Part shown: positions 12,645 through 23,805 of the stretch, piece by piece | How the letters are laid out: every line of letters begins with the position of its first letter | Numbering within the stretch: position 1 is the first letter of the stretch | DNA from: Evernia prunastri | Taxonomy: Eukaryota; Ascomycota; Lecanoromycetes; Lecanorales; Parmeliaceae | Direction of reading: 5' to 3' | Length of the DNA stretch: 64,000 nt | Assembly: GCA_003184365.1 (NCBI GenBank) | Contig: NKYR01000064.1 | Span: 154,076-218,075, forward strand | Notes under the pieces: generated by a model | Database searches by the model: none | The model's input: only the letters and a program-made list of their open reading frames with translations | What the model was told of the DNA's origin: nothing | Position numbers and translations under genes: made by a program

Positions 12645-13222
12645 TCAACCCTTCTTTTCTTCTTTCACCTTCGTCTCCTCTTTCGTTTTCTGTCCGTCGC
12701 CCGAACCCGCACCTTTCTTCTTGGCCTTCCCCTTCTTTCTCCCACTCCGATCTCTCTTCTTCAGCCCGCTCATCCCTGACTTCCAAACCTCTGCATACTT
12801 TACGAAGAACCCTTCCAATTCATCTGCTTGCACTACGGTACTTAATTTGATTTTGTCCTTCTTCTTCTCCTTCGACTTGCCGTTCGTTGCTCGTATCAGG
12901 ACTGGAAGAGGATGCGGGGGGTGCAGGTCGGGAAAGGGCGAGGAAGGGGGGAGAGGTATGTCAGTTGCGCCAGATGGGAGGTCTGGAGGTGACACTGGGG
13001 CAACATATCAGCGGAAAGGTGAGATTTGAGCAAGAGAGACCGAGGGACGAGACTGGGAACATACGGCGTTTCTGGGTGAGAAAGACAGAGCCGTGGGCAG
13101 CGACGCGGCGGGATTCGAAGAGGGAGGAAAGTCGGTTTAGGAACTGGACTATTAGCAAGAAATCTGCGCACTTGGATTGGAGGTTTGTGTACCTCATCTA
13201 TGCTGAGATGTCCAGAAGCCAT
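12645..13222 (-). CDS. SRP14: Signal recognition particle subunit SRP14
   Basis: SRP14 binds the Alu domain of SRP RNA and takes part in elongation arrest during targeting to the ER. Three exons, 13222-13193 (30 nt), 13143-13065 (79 nt) and 12994-12645, code for about 152 residues. Seen: the N-terminus MASGHLSIDEFLNRLSSLF, the strand HGSVFLTQKR, LIRATNGKSKEKKKDKIKLS, the segment LEGFFVKYAEVWKSGM, and the motif GLKKRDRSGRKKGKAKKK followed by a Lys/Glu-rich tail. All exon phases fit. The first exon encodes only ten residues and is easily missed. The gene converges on SMC4 with about 410 bp between the stops. Confidence 0.93.
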
Positions 13223-13886
13223 GCATGCGTAAGACAGTGTTGCGCATTGCTGGTTGTGGGGTACCCAAAATGTACTAACTCGTATTGTACGAGATATCTT
13301 ACACTAGCGGTAAAACTCAAGATTTTCGCTCGTTCAGAATTTGAACAGCCGACTTGTCTTTCTATCTCTTTCATCGACGAACAACGTCGTGGTGGATCGC
13401 ATCCACACTGGTGTCTATGACATGGAACAGCTGTAGTAGTGGTGATACATAGCGTCGAGTTTACCTGCTGACTCGAGGGAAATTGGGATTCTTGCTCGAA
13501 TGTCATTGGTTGCACAAATCATGCTCGCCATGCTTTGGTAAATAGTCATCATTCTATTCCTTACAAAACAGTTTCGATTCTTTGGAGCTCCCTTGAATTG
13601 CTGCCTGACCCTTTTCAAGCGTGACCACTTCTCTTTTCAAGATGTTGCCTAGAGTCGTTGTTTCTCCTTTTGAAGGCCTTCTCAGTTTACCTTTGCAAAG
13701 GAAGGAGCTGCGATCTCAGACCTTGGTGTTTATTAGAGCGAAGGGGCGACTAGCTGCGAGAGATACATACGCTTGCCGTTCTCCATTTCCTCGTGCCGAA
13801 CGCCATACACTCTTTGCACGTTATCAAGTCTACACGTGGCAGCACACTCTCTTGCCTTCTCTTTCAAGCCACATCTACCTTTCATT
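13223..13886. other. Intergenic, promoters of SRP14 (-) and the CE16 esterase (+)
   Basis: This stretch lies between two divergent starts. Only short frames without domain similarity occur here. The last ~100 bp before 13887 are pyrimidine-rich (CTCTCTTGCC, CTTTCAAGCC), a common fungal promoter feature. Confidence 0.5.
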
Positions 13887-15151
13887 ATGAGTCTACTCAT
13901 GTCGCTCGCTTTCGTCCTCCTGGCTGTAGCCTTGCAGGTGTCCGGCCAATCCACGATTGAGCCACAGCCCTATTATCACACGGTATCCGGGAATTTTAGC
14001 AACAATTCAGACTTCTGGCTGCATGCCACACCTGTGCTTCGACCTCACTGGTGGTTCGACTACGCCCCACTTGTCCGTCGACAATATGCGGACTATTGGT
14101 CTGGCTGGAAGAACATAAGCTACATCTTTGCATTGTACGTCTCTGTCTTAGAAGCCTAATCGATGCATTTTAACCCGGTGATAGCGGTGACTCCTACTCC
14201 AGCACCAGCTTCAACATCTCAGGGGAACAACCCAATCCTAGCAACCCCTTGGGCAATCCATCATACCCTGGCTCCACCTCCTGTGATGGTCCCAATTACA
14301 TTGACTTCCTGACGACCACATACAACGAGAGCTTCATTCAGACCTACAATCTAGCCGATGGTGGAGCCACGATAAAGGAGTCGATCGTCAAGTCGGGCTT
14401 TGGACCAACTGTCCAAAGCTTTGAGAACCAGGTTGAAGATGAATTCCTCCGCAATTACGTCAACAATTCCAAAGTCCCATGGACTGCTTCCAACAGCCTG
14501 TTCACCGTCTTCTTCGGCATCAATGGCGTGACCAATTCTTTCGCTCCTTTTGCATCACACAACGACTCTGTGAACTACGAGCTCGTCAAGACATATGAAA
14601 GCCTCGTCGACGAGGTTCGTGTCTCTCATTCTCAACATGATCATTATCTAATAGTAACATCAGCTGTACGCCGCCGGAGCGCGGAATTTTCTTTTCATGA
14701 ATGTCCCTCCAGTCGATCGTTCACCGGGCACACTTGCAATGAGCGCGGATGATCAATCTGCGGAGGCCAGCTTTATTGGAGCATACAATTTTCGGCTTGG
14801 AGCCCTTGTTTACAATCTAGCCCTACGCCACACCGATACGACCTTGTTCACATTCGACACGAACTTCCTATTCACCAGTGTCTTAGACGACCCGTCGCAG
14901 TTTGGAGAGACAGCCGGATACCTGAATACAACCAGTTACTGCAAGGCTTATGAGAAGTAAGTCCCTTCTAATCATCACGGGGACCTATCCTTGGAGCTGA
15001 CTAGTCATTCAGTGGCACGTCATCCTTGACGTCCTTCATTCCATCGTGCGGTATTCAGGTCAACGAGTATTTTTGGCTCAACAATCTCCACCCAACTTAT
15101 CCTATGCATAATTTCATGGGCTCTCAGATCGCAAAAATCCTTTCAGCTTGA
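13887..15151 (+). CDS. Secreted GDSL/SGNH esterase, CE16 acetylesterase type
   Basis: CE16 enzymes remove acetyl groups from hemicellulose oligosaccharides outside the cell. Four exons (13887-14134, 14185-14614, 14664-14956, 15013-15151), all in phase, code for 369 residues. Seen: a signal peptide MSLLMSLAFVLLAVALQVSG; the GDS block FGDSYSST created exactly across intron 1; the Gly/Asn block FFGINGV; NVPPVDRSP; and the C-terminal His block WLNNLHPTYPMH. The usual acid of the DxxH block appears as Asn (NNLH), which is tolerated in several fungal CE16 sequences as I recall. Many N-x-S/T sites suit a glycoprotein. The ATG at 13887 is chosen because it puts the signal peptide at the N-terminus. 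Confidence 0.9.
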
Positions 15152-15503
15152 CACTTGGACTTTACTCGCTGTCAAGTCACCCATTTCCAAGAATTCAATA
15201 GGATATCGGCATGCTTCTGAGAGCATCGCTCAGCAATAGGAGGTCGAATTGTTTGGTTTCTTTGGCCGGAATAGATGACGCTGTATAAGTGAGGAGCGCC
15301 CAAGAAGCCATGGCATAAGCAGGCATGCTTTCTTGTCAGCAATCACTGCAAAGTTAGCGATAGCACATCATCATATCCTCTAAATGTAATATTTCTGCAC
15401 TAGCGTCGTATCCTTGTATTGTCGCCTTACTCTAACCACGCGACACAACCAACTTAATTCATTTTCTGTGCGTTGGCTCTCACGGCAACCACTGGAACTC
15501 TCA

Positions 15504-16824
15504 ATGTCAAACTTCGATCCCAATGCTATCCTACGCGGTGCCCAGTTGACCGTAGTCGGGGGTTCGCAACCCAACAACCCCAAATCGGCGCTGAAAGCTG
15601 AAAAAGATACCAGCATACCGCGCTCTGCAAAACCCTGGCCTCTTCAAATATGAGCACTACAGACAGGCAGCAATTGCTGTCTGTGCGGGCATCGCCATCA
15701 GAATTCTTGTTGCAGTTCCTGTACGTTATTTGAACGCTCATACTTGGCAGAGGTGCTAACATGGCGTCTGCTCCCATAGATAATCACGGTCAAGGTATCG
15801 CTATGGGCCCTCGGCTTCTTCGTCAACTTCGACAGCGTGACATGGGATGACAAATTGGTGGGTGGGATGGACTTCCTGGCAAACTCTGTCCTGCAGGTTC
15901 CATTCTTCCTCATGAGCTTAATGCGGTATATCACGCCGACCTTGGACCATATGTGAGGAGTTTACAATCCAGCTGCTTCCGCTAGTCGGTGCTGACCAGC
16001 ACAGGTTCATGGATTCGCTGCAATGGGTCGACCAGACATACTACGCAAAGCACAAGTCAGAGGATCCGAAGACCCTACGCGCGACATACTTTGCAGAATT
16101 ACGGATGTACTCAGCACATGGCGATACAAGCAAGCATAGAGCTCCAATGGACGCAGCTTTGGCTTTTCTCATGCGGTTCGGACGAAGAGCCGGTATATCA
16201 CTGGCCATATATGCGCTGTCATACCTGCCCATCGTTGGACGTTTTGTTCTTCCAGCGGCCAGCTTCTACACTTTCAACAATGCTGTAGGGCCCATTCCGG
16301 CTACGATCATCTTCGGCAGTGGTATCTTTCTGCCCAGGAGATATCTCGTTATGTTCTTGCAGAGCTACTTCTCGTCGAGAAGCTTGATGAGAGAATTGGT
16401 ACGTCTTCGAAAACAGAAATTTATACACCCTCTTCGCAAAGCAGTCGACTGACTTGCTTTATAGCTCGAACCCTACTTCTCCCGAATCCGATTCACGAAG
16501 GAGCAAAAGAAGCATTGGTTTCATGACCGCGAGGGCGTGCTATTCGGATTCGCTCTAGGGTTCTACATCTTTCTGAAAATACCTCTCCTCGGTGTCTTGA
16601 TCTACGGTATTGCAGAAGCATCGACGGCATATCTGATTACCAAAATCACAGATCCTCCGCCATCTCCGGCGTATAGCGAGAAATTTGCAGAAAGTCAAGT
16701 CGAGTGGAAGAACAAGCAGAAGTTCCTGGAGCTTCCGTTGCACAACTTGGATGCGAACAATGCCGATACGGTAGGGAAGAAACCGATAGAGACATTTGAT
16801 TCTCCTGGCAAGAAGTTCTCATAG
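15504..16824 (+). CDS. UsgS-like fungal transmembrane protein
   Basis: Fungal membrane protein family annotated as transmembrane protein UsgS; its biochemical role is unknown. Five exons (15504-15561, 15614-15720, 15780-15952, 16005-16398, 16465-16824), all in phase, code for 363 residues. Seen: N-terminus MSNFDPNAILRGAQLTVVGA, then YRALQNPGLF, which forms only when intron 1 (GTTCGC...CCAG) is removed. Several hydrophobic segments follow: AIAVCAGIAIRILVAVP; the PIITVKVSLWALGFFV region; ISLAIYALSYLPIVGRFVLP; FGFALGFYIFLKIPLLGVLI. The C-tail is polar and probably cytosolic. The family name is from memory of the N-terminal consensus. Confidence 0.85.
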
Positions 16825-17317
16825 GCTTTGGGAGGAAGTACATCCAAGGCAATAGGTAGGACAATTCAGACAGCACGATGCACATTCAAGTATGATGCTC
16901 GAGTGGAATCGACTTGTACCAGCAGAAAGCGTCCTCGAAACGGACTTTGATCGCAACTTCACATCTCATTTGCCTCTTAGTCATTTTTTATGAATGCCTT
17001 TTTTAATTGGTTTCCCTTTTGTCATTTGCATGAGTTGTGAGTTAGTGGGACTTCTACTGATAAGCGGCATATGCCTCTTATCAGTATTCGAAAGTTGCAT
17101 GTCATTTTACAGTACCTTGTCTGCTTATCTCGCAGATGGAATTCTGGGAGCTTGGCCCAGATCTGCTTGATTTGCGGGGTCATACTCTAGTCAATTGACT
17201 TCCATTACCCCGCGACTTCTCTCTCCCCGACCTGCATTTGATGCCTTTGACTATTCCAGTCACGTTTCAAAGCCTTGAACACACAACATTTCACACTAGA
17301 GTCGTCTCTCCAGCAAC
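16825..17317. other. Intergenic between UsgS-like gene and formamidase
   Basis: About 490 bp hold the 3' end of one gene and the promoter of the next, both on the + strand. There is a short T-rich run near 16984-17020 and a perfect 14-bp inverted pair: CTGATAAGCGGCAT and ATGCCTCTTATCAG flank 17056-17090 with one mismatched centre. GATAAG sites are the binding motif of GATA factors such as AreA, so nitrogen control of the downstream formamidase is a reasonable inference. Confidence 0.45.
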
Positions 17318-18919
17318 ATGGGGCTTACAGAGATACGGACCGCCGTCAAGGTCGACCTGAAGAAGCCAGCCGATCAGCAGCCCGTACTTCATGTTCGTTG
17401 ACCGGTCCATACAATTCCTCAAGCATACACTGATTTTCCTTAGAATAGATGGCATCCAGACGGCATGAACTCCTTTCCACCATCCTTCTCAACTGCAATT
17501 GACCTCTCCTGCAGTTCCATTCGCCGCCAAAGTTAAAGATGGGGAGATCTTCAAGGTGGAGTGTGTAGATTGGACAGGAGGGCAGATTGGCAACAACGAT
17601 AGCGCGGACGATATGAAGAACAGTCAGTCATCTTTTCCGACCCATTACTTCCTAATATATACTGCATCTGGGGTTGTAAAACGTGCCCTACGCGCCAAAC
17701 ACTCCCAGGACACGTCCCATGACTCCAAGTTGGTCCCAGAAGAAGTATGCTGACTTCATAAATCGTAAAGTCGACCTCACGAAGATTCACTACCTATCTG
17801 GCCCGTTTGAGGTTGAAGGCGCCGAACCTGGAGATGTCCTCGTGGTGGAGATCCAAGATGTTCAACCATTCCAAGAGCAGCCTTGGGGCTTTACGGGCGT
17901 ATTTGACAAGGACAACGGAGGAGGCTTTCTTGACGAGATCTACCCGAACGCGTAGGTCTCCGTTATTAGAATATGTCCCTTCGCATCTAGTAATTGACAG
18001 CTTACTATTCACTAGCGCTAAAGCAATCTGGGACTTCGAAGGCATCTTCTGCTCCTCCCGCCACATCCCTCATCTCCGATTTCCTGGTCTCATCCACCCG
18101 GGCATTCTCGGCTGTGCTCCCTCCGCCGAGATTCTCGCTGAGTGGAACCGCCGCGAAGCCCACCTCATCAGCACCACCGAACTCAAACGTATCGTAGCGC
18201 AACCTCCTCAACCCCAGAATGTCCACGCTGGCTCCGCATCCGGCGAGCTGAAAGAAAAAGTCGGCAAGGAAGGCGCGAGGACGATACCCGGCCGCCCAGA
18301 GCATGGTGGCAACTGCGATATCAAGAACCTGAGCCGCGGCAGCAAAGTCTTCCTCCCGATCCACGTCCCCGGCGCGAAATTCAGCGTTGGCGATCTACAT
18401 TTTAGCCAAGGCGACGGGGAAATCAGTTTCTGCGGCGCCATCGAGATGGCAGGAGTCATCACGATGAAATTGTCAGTGATGAAAAGTGGCATGAAGGATT
18501 TGGATATGAAGAGCCCGCTTTTCCTGCCGGGACCTGTAGAGCCTCACTACGGACCGGGCAGATACCTGACTTTTGAGGGATTCAGTGTGGACGAGAAGGG
18601 AGTGCAGCATTACATGGATGCTACCGTCGCGTACAGGCAGGCGACGCTGCGGTGTATCGAGTATTTGAGGCGATACGGTGAGTCTGCATATCCGGCGTAA
18701 CGGCTGAACGGAAGCTGACTTTTTACAGGATACTCTGACTACCAGGTCTATCTCATGCTGAGCTGTGCGCCGATCCAGGGCCACGTTGGGGGCTTGGTGG
18801 ATATTCCAAACGCCTGCATGACGTTGGGCCTTCCGATGGACATCTTCGATTTCGACATTTCGCCCACGGGCCCTGCGAAGAAGATCGACATGGGGGCTTG
18901 TGCTGTCGCGAGTAAGTGA
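17318..18919 (+). CDS. Formamidase (acetamidase/formamidase family)
   Basis: Hydrolyses formamide to formate and ammonia in the cytosol, a nitrogen-scavenging step. Six exons: 17318-17392, 17444-17462 (19-nt microexon), 17515-17622, 17771-17951, 18016-18677 and 18729-18919. All phases fit and give about 386 residues. Seen: NRWHPD, VECVDWTGGQIGNNDSADD, IHYLSGPFEVEGAEPGD, LIHPGILGCAPS, GRPEHGGNCDIKNL, FSQGDGEISFCGAIEM, all characteristic of FmdA/AmdA. The intron after the microexon appears to use a GC donor (17463-17514, GC...AG). The intron at 17623-17770 is an introner-like element. GTAAGT overlaps the last codons (SK-stop), so a further 3' exon cannot be fully excluded. Two GATAAG/CTTATC motifs lie about 240 bp upstream. 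Confidence 0.92.
17623..17770 (+). mobile_element. Introner-like element B (intron 3 of formamidase)
   Basis: This 148-nt intron (donor GTCAGT, branch GCTGAC, acceptor AAAG) splits an ATC codon so that MKN joins IDLTKIHYLSGPF, which fixes both borders. It has the same length as the P450 intron at 2279-2426 and aligns to it without a gap; the last third is the most alike. The other introns of this gene are only 51-64 nt long, so this one stands out. Confidence 0.8.
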
Positions 18920-19640
18920 AGATGGGGGGTTATTCGAAAGCCTTTGGATGGCGGTGTGGTGAGGGGGAAAGGAACTATGTACTCCGTAAGCAAGATTGAT
19001 TGGGATTTAGCCCTGCTTATATGTGCGAGGAAGCTGGCGATCTTCACTGCACTTTAAGTGGTCAATTTCAATTGGACTACGTATGTATTCGAGTCCTGCG
19101 TGTGTAATGCGAATACCGTTAATCATTCTGACGCCTCAGAATCGAGGAAAGGGTGTTCTCGATGAATTTGATCTGTCGATTTCCTTGCCGCGAGACTGTC
19201 CACTCTCGGGCCTCGGGTCTTTTTTTTTTTCAACAATGTAGTCAAGATCGCTATCGTTCTTCATCCGCTCCATCCCCACACGCCAGATGCTCATCCGCTT
19301 ACTTCCAATGCTGCCCGCATCAAAGATTTCCGGCGCCTTGTGTACATTGGTCGATCACGTCGCCGAGCTAATCCTTGTAGTATTCGGGGCAGTGTGTTGC
19401 CTTAGATGAAGGACTTTCGCTGACGTCGAAGTTACGGGGGTAATAGAAGCCAAGATCCTTCGAGGAACAGCCGGTCTTGCTGATGCCATTTTCATGAATG
19501 TATGCGTACAAATGGCCTGGTCAGATTGCGAAAGAGTGACGGCATGCAGTTTTTGTAAATGCAATTTTTGCAATGTTCAACGCTTTATTTGAAGAACATC
19601 TCGGGCGATCAGCCCTAAGTTTCCCCCCCAAGGATGGTTC
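18920..19640. other. Intergenic between convergent genes
   Basis: Both neighbours (formamidase + and Cue3 -) end here, so it should hold two 3' UTRs in about 720 bp. Only short frames without similarity were seen. A T-run at about 19221-19230 is the only low-complexity stretch. Confidence 0.5.
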
Positions 19641-21590
19641 CTATCCCGTCAATCCACCCCTAGCCATTTTCCTCGCGCGCTGATCCCGCCGGTTGTGATT
19701 CGCTCGCGACCCTTTATTTGCGTCCTTCCTCTGTCTCGCCGCCTGCGTGTCTCTATCGTCGGATGGCCCTGCTACGCTGGCACCACCGCGGCCTCTTCCC
19801 CTACCCCTTCCTCTCCCACCCCTCCCGCCCCTTGCGTTGCCCCCCACGTCGCTCTCCTCCGTCCCTTCAGCCCCGGAGTCTGCCGTCCAGGACGATCTCC
19901 CAAGTTGCGTCTGATTGGCAGCGCCCCCGCTCATCTCGTACTTCCTCTCCAACCTCTGAAGCCTTCTCGGATCTCTACCCGCCATGATACCCCATCCCTC
20001 GATCGCTTCATCCGTCATGCCCGTCTCACCTTTCAGCGCTGCTCTGTACTTTCCCCTCCGCGTATCCGAGTCGCGGTTAAAGACCTCGGGGCTCATCTTG
20101 TACGCATTGAACAACGTCTCTTCGTGCACCTCCTCCTTACGCTCTTCGGCATTGTCGTCGTTCGTAGTGTCAACGGTGCCGCCGACATCTTCGGCGTCGT
20201 ACGTGTCGTCGCGCTCGTCGTCATCAGAGTCGAAGGCTGCGAGTGCGGAGAGGATTGCGGCTTTTTGATCCGAGGGGCGCTGGGCGGCGAGGAGCTTGTC
20301 GGCCGTGAGGTCGGCGTTTCGGCGGCCCAGGGCGAGTTTGGAGGCATCGACGGCGAGACGGTCGAAGTCGTCGTTGTCGTGGATGTTTCGTCTGATTGGA
20401 AGGAGCGGTGGGGTCGAGTGTGGTTCGAGGCCGGGTGCGAGGTCGTGGGCTTGGGTTTGGGGGGTGATTCCCTCGGGTAGGTTTTCGGTTCGGTCTGAGA
20501 CGCTTAGATGCTGCGGTAAGCTATCGTCGAGGAGATGGGCGGTAACTTGCTCGGTGTCGTCGCCGTATTCATCGAGTAGCTTGACGACGAATGCCGAACC
20601 CAGATCCGGGAAGAGATCTTGGACTTGAGCCACGAGGCTTAGTTTGTGGACATAGATACCGCCAGATGAGTCGTGGCCGTACTGGTCGTCATCTTTCCGT
20701 TTGCCTTTGTCAATCTTCCTCCTGGCGGGCTTCTTTGGCTGGCCGTCAGGCAACTTCTCAAACCCTTTCAGACTTTCGATGAGGGATTTGGCCCTTGCAG
20801 CCTCTGGGCCAGCGGTCCTAGTCCGGATTTTCTGTAGAAAGGGCGTAGATTCGACTACCGCTTTGAGCAAAAAGTCATCGCCTGGTGTGGCTTTCAGACT
20901 GTACAAGTGATCTAGCAGGGTAGACATTCGGGCTTGTTCGGGCTCCATGAGGCTCAATAGACAAAAGTATGATACAGCTACAATCTTCTGTCTTGGCATC
21001 TTGGCTTTTGAGTTCTTGTACGCTGTCGAAAGAGCATCGACTAGATCGGACCCGAGCATAAGGAATTGACCGTAGGGGTAGCACGTTCTGAGTAAACCCA
21101 TCACTAAGGCTAGTAGCTCCTCCGAGTCGCCACTTGTAAGGCCACTTTCCAATTCTAAGACCAAATTGGCTTTATGAGTACGCATAGACAGCCGTTCATC
21201 CAAAGCTTCCTGCTTCCATACGCCGACAAGCAGCCTGCGAAAGACTGCGCTCTTGGCGTAGACGCGGCTCAGGTCTGCAAGAAAACCCCAATCCAGCATT
21301 GGTTCGGGAGTAGGCCGCACTTCACTCAGCATTCGATGAATGAGCAGGAAGGCTTTCTTTCTTAGGTCATTCTCCTTTGCATCCGTTGGTTCGGAGGTGT
21401 TCTTGGCATAGGAAACGAGAAATTGAACAAAAGAACGATTCTTTGTGGCCTTGAGGCTGTAAGCTTTCGTGGACAGAAGAAGATGGCTTTGAGCCAATAG
21501 AAGCCAAGAATCCAAACATATTTGCCAATCCTCTGGCATGATGCTTTTCCTCAAGCTTATAGGTGGAAAAGATAGCCATGGTATATCCAT
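19641..21590 (-). CDS. CUE3: CUE-domain protein, Cue3/ASCC2 homologue
   Basis: Cue3 (human ASCC2) is a ubiquitin-binding subunit of the RQT complex, which splits collided ribosomes in quality control. A single 649-residue frame has the expected order: an N-terminal helical ASCC2 region (IMPEDWQICLDSWLLLAQ, MLDWGFLADLSRVY); a CUE domain near residues 320-365 (VAQVQDLFPDLGSAFVVKLL, with DDTEQVTAHLLDDSLP); an acidic linker (DSDDDERDD); and a C-terminal RGG-rich tail (GGRGGRGRGRGRGRGG), a possible RNA-binding segment. The start MDIPWLSFPPISLRKS matches the family's usual beginning as remembered; upstream reading does not join in frame. The many long frames on the opposite strand are shadows of its G/C-rich codons. 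Confidence 0.88.
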   Translation of the reverse strand: MDIPWLSFPPISLRKSIMPEDWQICLDSWLLLAQSHLLLSTKAYSLKATKNRSFVQFLVSYAKNTSEPTDAKENDLRKKAFLLIHRMLSEVRPTPEPMLDWGFLADLSRVYAKSAVFRRLLVGVWKQEALDERLSMRTHKANLVLELESGLTSGDSEELLALVMGLLRTCYPYGQFLMLGSDLVDALSTAYKNSKAKMPRQKIVAVSYFCLLSLMEPEQARMSTLLDHLYSLKATPGDDFLLKAVVESTPFLQKIRTRTAGPEAARAKSLIESLKGFEKLPDGQPKKPARRKIDKGKRKDDDQYGHDSSGGIYVHKLSLVAQVQDLFPDLGSAFVVKLLDEYGDDTEQVTAHLLDDSLPQHLSVSDRTENLPEGITPQTQAHDLAPGLEPHSTPPLLPIRRNIHDNDDFDRLAVDASKLALGRRNADLTADKLLAAQRPSDQKAAILSALAAFDSDDDERDDTYDAEDVGGTVDTTNDDNAEERKEEVHEETLFNAYKMSPEVFNRDSDTRRGKYRAALKGETGMTDEAIEGWGIMAGRDPRRLQRLERKYEMSGGAANQTQLGRSSWTADSGAEGTEESDVGGNARGGRGGRGRGRGRGRGGASVAGPSDDRDTQAARQRKDANKGSRANHNRRDQRARKMARGGLTG

Positions 21591-21977
21591 GTCGGCGGAC
21601 TGCTCGTTCAGATGAACTAGGAAAGAACTCGGTGTTTTTAGACTGAGCTTTGCTTACAAGGATAAAAGGTGTTTCAGGATCAGGGGAGGGCACGTTCTTT
21701 TGTTGAGATGTCTCGATCAAACATCAACCAACGAAGTCGTGACGGTAGTTGAAAAACCTTCCTGGAGGGCTGATAGGGCTGTCAGGAATGGCGGCGGTGG
21801 CGGGTACCTAGAAGTACCATAGGGCCCGAGCTTAGGGTCAACCTACCTTACCTGAGGCTGAAGTTCCCGGCCCGTTGGGTACCTTCCGCCGCAGGCGTTA
21901 GGCTTGTATCTGATATCACACTGCCAAACCATGATCCGAATATCGCGAACGTCCAACACGTTGATCGTCCGGCTGTC
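21591..21977. promoter_or_regulatory. Divergent promoter region Cue3 / GH20 hexosaminidase
   Basis: 387 bp separate the two start codons and must contain both promoters. GC-rich short direct motifs (GGCGG, GGTACC) occur at about 21793-21900. No clear TATA box was seen. Confidence 0.45.
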
Positions 21978-23805
21978 ATGCGTTTCTTGCTGTGGCTTTG
22001 CACCCTTGGTGCCCTCGTAACCTCCACATCTGCCCTGTGGCCTCAGCCCCAACAATTCGAGCATGGCTCGTCAACTTTGTGGCTCTCACCCAACATTCAG
22101 CTCGTGCACACATACCGAACGGCCTCATCTCAGCCTCTCGACTGGCTCTGGACTACTCTGCAACAGCTGATCTCGTGATCATCCTCCCAGCGCTGCTTTC
22201 CTAGCCTTAGCACTGACTCAGCGTCGCAGCTTTCCTCATAATGTCACCTCGCCAACAAAGGGCCAGGATTCATCGGAAACTTTGCTCCAGCCCGCATTTG
22301 ACCGCATGAAGCACAACGTCCTAAATCGTAGCTTCGTACCCCGGAAATTTTATCCGAGAGGTGTACAGTTCGAGCCGGTCGCGGATGACTCAAAGCGGTA
22401 CATTGAGCAGCTGGTCATCGAAGAAGACTCGCGCCATGATCTAGGGGATGACGAGCGCTTGGATAAGTCCGAGGCATACATGATTGAGGTCTCGGATGAT
22501 GGCAGCGCAGTGATCAAGATTGCTTCCCAAGCTGGGGGACTACACGCGCTTGAGACGTTTGCTCAACTTTTTTTTGCCCATTCCACTCCAAAGGCTGGCT
22601 TCTACACGCCCTACGCTCCTCTCTCGATCAAAGATGGACCAATTTTCGGACACCGAGGTCTCAATTTGGACGTTTCCCGCAACTGGATTCCGCCCCCAGA
22701 TGTAATGCGTACAATTGAAGCTATGGCCGCCAATAAACTCAATCGATTGCACATACACGCAACCGACGCCCAGTCTTGGCCTCTCGAGATACCATCCCTC
22801 CCAGAACTAGCAACCAAGGGTGCATACAGTCCCTCCCAAATCTGGCGTACAGAAGATTTGGAGGCTGTCCAGCGCCATGGTACGAGCTACGGTGTGCAAG
22901 TATACGTCGAGATCGATCTTCCCGGCCACACTACGTCCATTGGTAATGCTTACCCGCACCTTGTCACTGCTAAGGACGTTCCATGGCCCGAGTATGCGCT
23001 GGAACCGCCGTCCGGTCAACTGCGACTCAATTCCTCTGAGGTTCCGCCTTTCATTGAGACCCTCCTTACCGATCTCCTTTCCCGTACATCACTGCACAGC
23101 TCCCTGTTCCATCTCGGCGGCGACGAGCTAAACTTGAATGCTTACCTATTAGACCCGACGGTCAATTCCGCTTCTCATCAAGTCCTTCAACCGCTAGTTC
23201 AGGCCTTTATCGATCACGTTATTACTCTCGCAACATCACATTCCCTGACAGTAATTATGTGGGAAGAAATGGTGATCGACTGGAATCTTACCCTCCCTCA
23301 AAACGTTATCATTCAAACATGGCGAGGCAGCGACGATAACGCTCTCGCTTCAATTTTAGACAGGGGATACAAGACATTATTCGGCTCAAATTCTCACTGG
23401 TACCTCGACTGTGGCCACGGCTCCTTCGTAGACCCGGAGCCGTCGAACCCAGACACCCCTGTCAAACCACCTTACCTAGATTACTGCGGTCCGTACAAGA
23501 ATTGGCGGAACATGTATGCGTACGATCCAATAGCTTATATACCCAAGAGCCAAAGGCATCTGATCCTAGGCGGAGAAGCTCACTTGTGGGGCGAGCTTAC
23601 GGACAGTGTCAATCTGGATGGCATGCTTTGGCCAAGGCTGGCGGCGGCGGCAGAAGTAATGTGGAGTGCCCCAGGAAAGAAGCCCGATGAGAGCACGACA
23701 AGGAGCTTGGCTGACATGAGGGAGAGGCTTGTGATGAGAGGGGTTGGCGCTGGGGTTGTGCAAATGGAATGGTGTCTGAGGCATGAAGGCGGCTGTAGGC
23801 TATGA
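21978..23805 (+). CDS. Secreted beta-N-acetylhexosaminidase (GH20)
   Basis: GH20 enzymes release terminal N-acetylglucosamine, here probably in chitin turnover or scavenging outside the cell. Two exons, 21978-22174 and 22230-23805, join in phase and code for 590 residues. Seen: a signal peptide MRFLLWLCTLGALVTSTSA followed at once by LWPQPQ, the usual mature start; the N-terminal GH20b-like domain; DGPIFGHRGLNLDVSRNW; LHIHATDAQSWPLEI; and the catalytic HLGGDE with Asp364-Glu365. Downstream are IIQTWRG, the Trp-lined pocket SHWYLDCGHG and GGEAHLWGE. The donor GTGATC is weak, but the phase and the FPHNVTSPTKG continuation support it. All catalytic residues are present. Confidence 0.95.

Noticed and set aside
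19695..20480. 261-codon + frame with Val/Gly/Arg-rich product
   Set aside because: Shadow of the Cue3 gene; it mirrors codons for the RGG tail and acidic linker, and shows no family motif.
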